From assembly GCA_002887195.1 (NCBI GenBank), contig PJAB01001221.1:1-16220 (forward strand): 16,220 nt of DNA, given 5' to 3'. The notes under the pieces are model-generated. The model did not search any database, was not told where the DNA came from, and saw only the letters and a list, made by a program, of their open reading frames with translations. How positions within the stretch are numbered: the stretch's first letter is position 1; each line of letters starts with the position of its first letter. This DNA comes from Chrysochromulina parva. Lineage: Eukaryota; Haptophyta; Prymnesiales; Chrysochromulinaceae. A program made the position numbers and the translations under genes. Positions 7,265 through 14,624 of this stretch are shown one piece after another.

Positions 7265-8092
7265 TCACAGCGCAATCGGCCACTGCTCGCGCCGATAGGC
7301 CGAGTCCCAAAACTGCCACTCGAACCGAGCACCCTGGCGGAAGGCCTCCCGCATCTCCGCTCGGACCTCCACCGACGCTCGCGAAGCGAGCTCATCGAGG
7401 TGCGTCGTCGCGCGCTGGGTCGCCGCCTCAAAGGCCGCGCCGCCATACGTCTCGATCCATTCCTTGTACGGATGCCGTGCCATGTCGTGCGATGCCGCCG
7501 CGCCACTCCCCTGTGCCGCGGACTTGACGAGCGACAGAATGTACCGGCCGACCTCGGCGTAGATTGTGTAGCACGGTATGGCGGCAGCATAGCCGACCTC
7601 ATACGGCGCAAAGGCGACGCGCGCCTGCATCCAGTCAGTGTACGCCGCACATGTTGGCGACTGTTCAGTGGCCCGCCGCTCATCAGGCGTCGCGCTGCTC
7701 CACTTGGAGAGGAAGCCCTCATGCAATGCGCCCTCGACGATGAGCGTCATGTCGGACGCCCTTGCCATGTTCTGCATGATCTCGGCAGTCGGCGCGCGCG
7801 ACGCGAGGTTGGCCAGGACCCTAGAGTACTGACGCAGGTAGAGCGAGTCCTGCGTGAGGTAGAAGGCGAACGTGTCCGTAGGCAGCGTGCCCGCGACCAG
7901 CTCCTCCAAAAAGGGCATTCGAACAATTAGTGCACGAGTAGCGCTTACATTCTGCATCATCTCATGGGTGAAGCCGCCTGGCTCCCACGGCAGTACGGTT
8001 GCCTGCGCGTCGATGACAACCGAGTCAGCGCTCGCGCACGCCAGCAGCTGGATGCAAGTGGCTCCGAGCATCGCGCAGCGCTCGGCTCTCAT
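7265..8092 (-). CDS. tenA: TenA/THI-4 family aminopyrimidine aminohydrolase with probable signal peptide
   Basis: TenA enzymes hydrolyse aminomethyl- or formylamino-pyrimidine to HMP for thiamin salvage, and some cleave thiamin. Residues are counted from the ATG at 8092. Visible landmarks are PFLEELVAGTLP (60-71), YLTQDSLYLRQY (78-89, with the pyrimidine-binding Asp at 82), SPTCAAYTDWM (145-155), AAIPCYTIYAEVG (170-182, with Cys174 at the catalytic cysteine site), HPYKEWIETY (207-216) and FEWQFWDSAY (257-266, with a catalytic-type Glu258). This makes it the cysteine (TenA_C) class, and the length after the leader is normal. The start was chosen because a hydrophobic segment ending in ACASA follows at once, which looks like a secretory signal. 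The frame stays open upstream to 8287, but that part is Arg-rich and unlike the family. It is the third of four same-strand genes. Family certain, export inferred. Confidence 0.92.
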   Translation of the reverse strand: MRAERCAMLGATCIQLLACASADSVVIDAQATVLPWEPGGFTHEMMQNVSATRALIVRMPFLEELVAGTLPTDTFAFYLTQDSLYLRQYSRVLANLASRAPTAEIMQNMARASDMTLIVEGALHEGFLSKWSSATPDERRATEQSPTCAAYTDWMQARVAFAPYEVGYAAAIPCYTIYAEVGRYILSLVKSAAQGSGAAASHDMARHPYKEWIETYGGAAFEAATQRATTHLDELASRASVEVRAEMREAFRQGARFEWQFWDSAYRREQWPIAL

Positions 8093-8316
8093 GATCCGTA
8101 AACGAAGGACCGTTGCTGAGGGACGCAGCACCGGCGGCAGGGCGAGCACCGATGCGTCGCGGCGACGAGGTCTCCACACGATCGTGTTCAAGCTCACACC
8201 GCTACAAGCGCGAAGGTGTGGAGAGTTCTTTAGGTGTGAATTAAGGCTCTTCTGGCGAGCCGACCTTCCGGCATGCATATTTCCCATAGCGGGCGTAGTA
8301 CCATATCGGGCACAGG

Positions 8317-8352
8317 ACCTCGTGACTGACCTCGTGACTGTCCTCGTGACCC
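8317..8352 (+). repeat. 12-base tandem repeat, three units
   Basis: Two exact copies of acctcgtgactg are followed by a third, tcctcgtgaccc, which differs at three positions. They lie about 225 bases upstream of the chosen TenA start. Confidence 0.9.
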
Positions 8353-8466
8353 GCTCGAGTTAGCTTCGAGATCTCTCGTGCGCGCTCTGTCGTGTTGTTG
8401 TTATCGTGTCCCACCCTCCCTTTCCTGGGGGTTTCTGAGGCATTGGGGGGACGTCGTGTTCGTTAA

Positions 8467-8486
8467 CACTATACCCCACTATACCC
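8467..8486 (-). repeat. Perfect 10-base tandem duplication
   Basis: Two adjacent copies of cactataccc; on the minus strand each reads gggtatagtg. They lie between the stop of the DUF3054-like gene and TenA. The tata cores could be regulatory, but the distance to the TenA start (about 375 bases) is large. Confidence 0.85.
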
Positions 8487-8605
8487 TCCCAACCGAGCGC
8501 CAACCAATGGCGCCAACGAACTGTGAAGCTCAGAGCGTGCAGATCGCGGACTTTTCGGGTGATTAACATGTAAGCACCCTGCGGGCGGGCACGGGATAAC
8601 CTCAC

Positions 8606-9163
8606 TTACTCTCCTACCAACGCCCACCTCCACGTCATCATGCTCGCTGCGATGCCCAAGGCAGCCTCGCCAGTGTCGATGCTGACGCTGAGTGCCGGCA
8701 ACGGCAGCGGCGTCTCGCTCGCAAGCGCACCCTGCACGAGTGCGATGCCAAACCATAGCACGGCTGCCGCCGAGAAAGTCACCAGAGCTCCTCGAGTGCC
8801 AACTCGCTCCGCGTCGCCCGCTCCCATTGCAAAGGCTCCGGTCGTGAGCGCAGCGAGAATCCAAGCGACCGCCCACGAAGATGCAAAGTTCAAGGTGTCC
8901 GAGAGTCGTACCGAATCTGCACGTATGGGAGCGAGCCAACCTGGAAACGCGGGATCCAAGAGCACCTTGGTCAACGTGCGTGAGAAGCTGAAGGCAAAGA
9001 TCAGGGTCACGTCTGCCGCGAGGAGCTTGGTGCTTATCGGGGAATTCTGCAGTCTCGGCGATGCTGCACGCGGTCGGAGGAGCGTCGAGTGCACCAGCGG
9101 ATAGCGTCCAAGGCTCAAAGCTGATATGCCTGCTGTCGCGAGATAAATGAGGGCCACCGCCAT
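8606..9163 (-). CDS. Small multi-pass membrane protein, DUF3054-like, probably plastid-targeted
   Basis: The ATG at 9163 sits in an AAAATGG context and gives 185 residues. The leader has a hydrophobic stretch (1-18, ALIYLATAGISALSL) and then a Ser/Arg/Pro-rich, acid-free stretch (20-45). This is the pattern of a bipartite signal plus transit peptide for a complex plastid. The mature part has four likely membrane helices: about 47-62 (LLAADVTLIFAF), 94-114, 124-147 and 164-182. The spacing, an Asp in the first helix, FASSWAVAWILAAL in the second, and the final helix with TWRWAL resemble plant and bacterial DUF3054 proteins, whose function is unknown. The family call rests on pattern only. The frame stays open upstream to 9649, but that part is antisense to the TFIIH gene. 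Its start lies only 119 bases from the TFIIH stop. Confidence 0.8.
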   Translation of the reverse strand: MAVALIYLATAGISALSLGRYPLVHSTLLRPRAASPRLQNSPISTKLLAADVTLIFAFSFSRTLTKVLLDPAFPGWLAPIRADSVRLSDTLNFASSWAVAWILAALTTGAFAMGAGDAERVGTRGALVTFSAAAVLWFGIALVQGALASETPLPLPALSVSIDTGEAALGIAASMMTWRWALVGE

Positions 9164-9262
9164 TTTCGGATTTGCGCGGCTTCGTTCGGTGAGGAAAACA
9201 GGTGTGAAATTACTGAATGTGAGTGAAAAGCCCGGTTGTACGCGAGCGAACTTTCTCTCGAC

Positions 9263-9270
9263 AATTATAA
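9263..9270 (-). promoter_or_regulatory. Possible TATA-like element of the DUF3054-like gene
   Basis: On the minus strand the octamer reads ttataatt, an AT island in GC-rich surroundings. It lies 12 bases after the TFIIH stop codon and about 100 bases before the ATG at 9163. The spacer is short, so a promoter has to sit here or inside the upstream gene. Confidence 0.25.
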
Positions 9271-9282
9271 GCACACGCACTG

Positions 9283-9701
9283 TTACTCGACCCGGATCCA
9301 GCCGCCAGCATCCGGCGCGCTGGCGCAGGCGCCGGCGCCGGCCGCGGCCGCGCCGCCGGCGCCTCCCTCGGCTGCACATGCCTGCACGTAATGGTGCGTG
9401 GCGGCGGCGAGCATGTCGAGGAGCGGGTTGACGCGTTGGAGCGCAGCGGCAGAGATGCGCGAGCGCCGCCTCGCTGCCTCGACCTCGGCTTCGCCGGCGG
9501 CCGGCTGAGCGGCGGCTGCATTCCGCAGCGACGTCTTGGTGCGCGTGAGTTCGTCGATGAGCTGCGTGAGGGTCGCATGCAACTTGGCGGCGCGCTCGCG
9601 GCTCGCGCGGTGGCTGAGTGGGAAGCACGTGTAGTAGAAGCGCAGGCACTCGATCACACGCTCGTGCTGCTCTGTGAGCTCAGAAAGGAACCGACCCTGC
9701 A

Positions 9702-9738
<37 letters not shown>

Positions 9739-11772
9739 ACCCGCGCCGCCGCCCGGGCCAGCCACGCCCTCGCTGTCGCGTCCGGCGGTGGCGGCGCAGC
9801 CCGCACCCCCAGGCTCGGTGACGGCAGCGCACACGGCCATCGCATCCTCCTTAGCTGGGGGCTGCAACGGCCTCGCCATCACCGACGGCACCCAAGACTG
9901 TCGGAGCCAGCCAGCCAGGCGCGCGCGGGAAGCGGCGCGGCAGGCGGGGTCGGGTGCGGGCGGCGCTCCAGCGGCGACAGAAGCGGCGTCGGCGGCGGCG
10001 TCGGCGGCGGCGGCAAGGCGGGGTCCGGCGGCGCGCAGTCCCGGGGGCAGCGGCACGAGCGACGGAGAGGTCACCTCGTCGAGATCATCCAATCGCGTCC
10101 ACGCCGTGCGCGCCTCCGCCGTGCGCGCCTCCCTCATCGTCGCCGCCGACACTCCCGTCATCGCGGCCGCCGCCGCGCCGGTTCCCCACAGCACCGTCCG
10201 CCCGTGGTGATTATATTCACGCTCTCGTCGCTCGCGTTCGGAGCGCTCGACAGGACGCTCGCGATGCAGCTCGCCACCCGAGGCGCCTATCGTGGCCAGG
10301 CCGGGCTCTGCCAAGCCATACCCGCCCCGCGAGGGCAGCAGAGTAGGCAACTCCTCCCCGGCCATAGCGGAGGTGTCTGGGTACTGCCGACGAGCGTCAG
10401 GTAAGCTGGCGCTGCGGCGGGATGTGGAGGTGAAGAGGGCGTCGGCGGCGCTGCCGCCCTCGCCGGCGCCGCCGCCCCCACCGGCGCCAGCGCCGCTTCC
10501 GCCGCTTCCGCCGCCAGCGGCCGCACGACCAGCCAGCTGCAGCTTCTGCGCGGAGCGAGAGCGGAAGTAGCGAGACCAAAAGGTGGCCTCGGGCAGCTCC
10601 TGCGGCACCTTTTGGAGGAAGAGGGCGTGCACATCGGGGAATTCCTCAAAGATGCGCAGCTTCATCGCTCCCGTGAGCCGGAAGCTCACCTGGCGCGCAC
10701 TGCCGCCGCCGCCGCCGCCAGCACCGCCGCCGCCGCCGCCCCCACCCACGCTCCCGGGCATGGTCGTCGCCGCCGCCTCTGCAGCGGCCGCCTCCCGCTC
10801 CTTTTTCGAATTGCTCTCGGCGGCAGCCTGCCTCTCCTCCTCCGAAGGCCGACGCGAGGCGAAGCCTTGCTGCTGGCTCGACAGGTAGAGCAGATGCCGA
10901 CGCTGCGCCCAGAACTCGGTAGCCGTCAGTGCGCTCGGCACGAGCGCTCGGTACAGCGCTCGGAGGTCGCGATCCTGTGCGAGGAGCGCGGCGGCTGCCT
11001 CCCGCTCGGCCAGTGCCATCCCATCCATGGCCAGCCCGTCATCGCCGCCACCGCCGCCGCCACCGCTCACCGCTCCGACGCCGGCGGCGCGACTCCCCTC
11101 GCCGCTGCTCTCGTCGGGGCGCGGGCGCTTGACACCGCCCATCGCTGCCGAAGGGCCGGCACCGAGCGGGGCCGGCGGGGTCTTGGCACGGGCCGCGCCG
11201 TTGGCTGTGGCGACGGCAGCGGCGCCGGAACTGGTACTCGTCTGGTGAGGCCGGGCGGATGGCACTGCGGCCAGGCTGCTTGCGCTCGCTGCGCTCGAGA
11301 GGCCGCCGCCGCCACCGCCTGAGCTACCTATAGCGCCGGCTGCACGTGCAGCGCCGCTGGCGCCTGCAGCGGCGAACAGGCCGACTGCATCCATCTGCGC
11401 CTTGAGCGTATCACGCAGCCGGTCGCGCTCAGCCGTCGAGGTTGGGTCCGCCTCGGTCATGTCAAAGACGAACGAAACGCCGCCGGCCGCGGGCGTGGCC
11501 GTCACCTTGAGCTTCGGATTCGGCTTGCCGGCCTTAGACTGCTGAAAGGAGGCGACGTGCGCCACCTCGAGCTGCACAGACGCCTCCGAAGCGCCGTCCG
11601 ATATCCACTCCAGGCGGTTGGGGTGCAGGCGCACGACGCCGCGGGTACCATCGAGCAAGGCAGCCGCCTCGAAGAGCAGACCGCCCGCATCGTCATCCGC
11701 CGCGCCGCGTTCGAGACGGCGGAGCTCCGCATCCTCGTCCCCGTCGACATCCGCCATAGTGCGAGCAAACAT
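9283..11772 (-). CDS. TFB1: TFIIH core subunit p62/TFB1 homologue (GTF2H1)
   Basis: p62 is a structural subunit of the TFIIH core, needed for RNA polymerase II initiation and nucleotide excision repair; its PH domain binds transactivators and repair factors. Residues are counted from the ATG at 11772 (829 residues); a second ATG at 11757 also has a good context. The PH/GLUE-like domain spans about 34-130 (DGTRGVVRLHPNRLEWISDG), a KRPR nuclear signal lies near 215, BSD domain 1 spans 254-303 (LLAQDRDLRALYRALV, EFW), BSD domain 2 spans 365-413 (IFEEFPDVHALFLQKVPQ, ATFW), a YNHHGRTVL block of the kind seen in p62 proteins follows, and the C-terminal helices span about 690-805 (CLRFYYTCFPLSH). 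The protein is clearly longer than typical p62 (about 550 residues) because Gly/Ala/Ser-rich inserts separate every domain. No intron is needed. Confidence 0.93.
9704..9736 (-). repeat. (GCC)11 trinucleotide repeat coding for polyalanine in the TFIIH p62 gene
   Basis: A pure 33-base run, read as GGC units on the minus strand in a frame that gives Ala codons. It forms the linker just before the C-terminal helical domain (ALQGRFLSEL). Such a tract should vary in length between strains. Confidence 0.95.
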
Positions 11773-12083
11773 GGCAAGAGAGCCGAGTCCTTTCAAGTTT
11801 GAGAAAGGGTCAGTTGAATCGACACTCAAGTTTGCATTCACAACATACTGTGTGTGTGAATGTGTGCCGGTGTGACTTCTAACACAACACACCAACACGC
11901 ACCTTGATCACTCTCGCGGCCATAGCCGAGGAATTCCGCAGGATCCAGGGGCAGGACGGACGCCGCAAGTGGGCGCCTGCACACGCGCGCAAGGTTTCGC
12001 ACCAAGTTGCCAGTACTCCGGGAGCGAATTCCCGCCCGTCCGGCGACCTGCTGCGCGGCAGACCACGAGCATTCTCCCGTTCC
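11773..12083. promoter_or_regulatory. Divergent intergenic region between the TFIIH gene and the secreted RCC1/LamG gene
   Basis: It separates two start codons that face away from each other, so it probably holds both promoters. On the TFIIH side is a perfect 6-bp inverted repeat (cctttc 11789-11794, gaaagg 11803-11808). Two copies of tcaagtttg lie at 11793-11801 and 11826-11834. At 11849-11903 a TG-rich run is followed by a CA-rich run, a weak inverted repeat with alternating purine and pyrimidine. No TATA box was recognised. The plus-strand frame of the right-hand gene is open back to 11883 but has no earlier ATG. Confidence 0.55.
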
Positions 12084-14592
12084 ATGCTGGCTTTCCTTGC
12101 TCCGCGTGCCACTTTTCTAGGACTGCTTGCCACTTTTTCTAGCACCGCGACCAGTGCAACCGAGCCTCCGCCCTGGCCACCGTCGCCCTTAGCTCCACCC
12201 CCACCGTCACCGCCGCCCTCGCCGCCACCATTTCCGCCTCCACCGTCACCGCCGCCCGCGCCGCCTCCGTCTCCCCCTCCACCGTCGCCACCATCACCAC
12301 CCCCACCGTCATCGCCACCGCCCTCATTACCACCGCCACCCCCACCGTCATTGCCACCGCCCTCACCACCACCGCGGTCACCGCCACCACCATTGCCGCC
12401 TCCTTCACCACCTCCGTTGCCACCGCCTCCATCTCCGCCACAACTCCCACCTCCATTTTCACCCCCACCTCCATCACCTCCTCCAACGCCTCCTCCACCA
12501 TCGCCACCTCCGTCGCCTCCTCCATCGCCTCCTCCACCATCGCCACCTCCACTGCCACCGTTTGCTCCGCGCCTGGATCCTGGCGAGTGCGCCGTCATCT
12601 ACTTAAAGCATGACGCCCCCGTGGACTTTGCGGTCGTGCTCTTCAATCATCTCAACCCTGGCGAGACGATATTCGCGACCAACGCTGCGATTTCCCCGAG
12701 CTGCAGCAACACGTGCAACTACGCCTCCGACAACGACTGCGACGACGGCGGCCCCGGCGCGGAGTACACACTTTGTACTCAAGGCACCGACTGCCTTGAC
12801 TGCGGTCCGCAGGGGTCTTCCAGTGTTGGGTTCAGCGACGGCATCCATGTGCAGTTCACGGCCACCGCGCAGATGCGCGCCGGCACCGTCCTAGCCTGGT
12901 CGGATCTGCTCGCCTCGTGGGTTGGCGGCCCGTTTGCTTTGACTTCCGGTGGAGACGAGCTCGTCATCTATCGGGGCACCCGGGCTGACCCCACTTTCCT
13001 ATGCGGCTTCTGCAATCGGGCAGCCGGCGGTTGCGGGTTCAGCAACATCCCTGGCGCCTCGTCCGCACCCGCTGGCGTCTGGAATTACCTCCATCCTTCG
13101 GCCTTTTCGGTGTACTCGACTCCCTCCAGCAGTGCCGATGCGTACTATGATCAGTGGATCTACGACACCCGCGCGGCAGGGGCCAACGCCCCCACGTCAG
13201 GCTCCGCCCTCGGGCTGCTGCAGGCCATCAGCAACCGCAGCCACTGGTTTTCGAGCAACACCCTCTTTTTCCCCATCGCCAGCCTCGTCCCCTCTGGTGG
13301 ATACCAAATTTGGTTTGCCCCGTCGACGCCGCCCCCGCGCCCGCCATTATCGCCGCCACCGCCGCCATCGCCGCCATCGCCGCCATCGCCGCCATTGCGA
13401 CCGCCCCCACCATGCCCACCGCCCTTGCCGCCGCAGCTGTCCGTGTGCACCTTCGCCATCTCCAAGATTACCGACGGAGTGCTCGCCGACGGCGCCGGTA
13501 GCGGCTTGAGCAGGCGAGATCTCGAGATCAATCGGATCACGCTCAACTCGTGCCCCCCTCCCTCGCCACCCGAGCTCACACCTCGCCTGCTGGCGCTCGG
13601 ACACGACCACACGTGCGCGTACTCCGGCACCCTCAAGTGCTGGGGCTTGAACACCTACGGCCAGCTCGGCGACGGCACAAATGAAAATCGCAACATGCCG
13701 ACCACGATCAGTGTCGGCGGCACCGTCGGGCTCCTGGCCCTCGGAGGCTCCCACACGTGCGCGTACCTCACCGCCGGTACGTTGAAGTGCTGGGGCGGAG
13801 GCGGCAACGGCCAGCTCGGCGACGGCGCGTCTAGGGATCGCAACACGCCGACCTCGGTCAATGTCGGCGGCACCATCGGGCTCCTGGCCATCGGAGGTGG
13901 CTCAAACGAGGGCAGAACGTGTGCGTACCTCACGGCCGGCACCTTGAAGTGCTGGGGCACGAACGACCAGGGCCAGCTTGGCTTAGGCACATCTGATTAT
14001 ACCCCGCGGCCGACCACGATCAATGTCGGCGGTCGCGTCCTTCTCTTGTCCCTCGGAGGCCAGCACACGTGTGTGTACCTCACGACCGGTACCTTGAAGT
14101 GCTGGGGCTGGAACACCTACGGCCAGCTCGGCGACGGCACAAATCAAAATCGCAACACGCCGATCACGATCAATGTCGGCGGCACCGTCGGGCTCCTGGC
14201 CCTCGGAGGAAGTCACACGTGCGCGTACCTCACCGCCGGTACGTTGAAGTGCTGGGGCCAAAACAACGACTGGCAGCTCGGCGATGGCGGGCCAGGCGTG
14301 GTGGGGCCGATACCGATCCATCGCAACACGCCGACCACGATCAATATCGGCGGCACCGTCGGGCAGCTGGCGCTCGGAAGCTCCCACACGTGCGCATACC
14401 TCACCGCCGGTACGTTCAAGTGCTGGGGCCGGAACACCGAAGGCCAGCTCGGCGACAACACGACTCAAACTCGGATGTGGCCGACCACGATCGATGTCAG
14501 CGGCGCCGTCGGGCGGCTGGCGCTCGGACGCGCCCACTCGTGCGCGTACCTCACGACTGGTACGTTGCAGTGCTGGGGCAATCCTCCGCCCT

Positions 14593-14624
<32 letters not shown>

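Larger units (their letters stand above)
8093..8605 (-). other. Intergenic region upstream of TenA
   Basis: It covers the TenA promoter and leader and the 3' end of the DUF3054-like gene. It holds two small tandem repeats (8317-8352 and 8467-8486, listed separately) and no convincing open frame. No clear TATA element or known thiamin riboswitch was recognised: I looked for a THI-box-like ctgaga core near TenA and did not find a convincing one. Confidence 0.4.

Noticed and set aside
7263..7268. GTGAGT donor-like site overlapping the TenA stop codon (minus strand)
   Set aside because: The protein already ends at the usual TenA C-terminus (FWDSAYRREQWP), and no acceptor with a sensible downstream exon was seen.
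8093..8287. Extension of TenA to the ATG at 8287
   Set aside because: The added residues are Arg-rich leader translation and would bury the hydrophobic signal segment.
9164..9649. Extension of the DUF3054-like protein upstream of 9163
   Set aside because: It overlaps the end of the TFIIH gene in another frame on the same strand and gives an Arg/His-rich sequence without a domain.
9391..10404. Plus-strand 337-codon Arg/Gly-rich open frame
   Set aside because: Antisense of the TFIIH p62 gene, which has PH and BSD domains on the minus strand.
11879..12598. Long minus-strand Gly-rich open frame
   Set aside because: It is the antisense of Ser-Pro rod 1; GGN codons opposite CCN codons leave no stops. 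The plus-strand frame with signal peptide and domains explains the bases.
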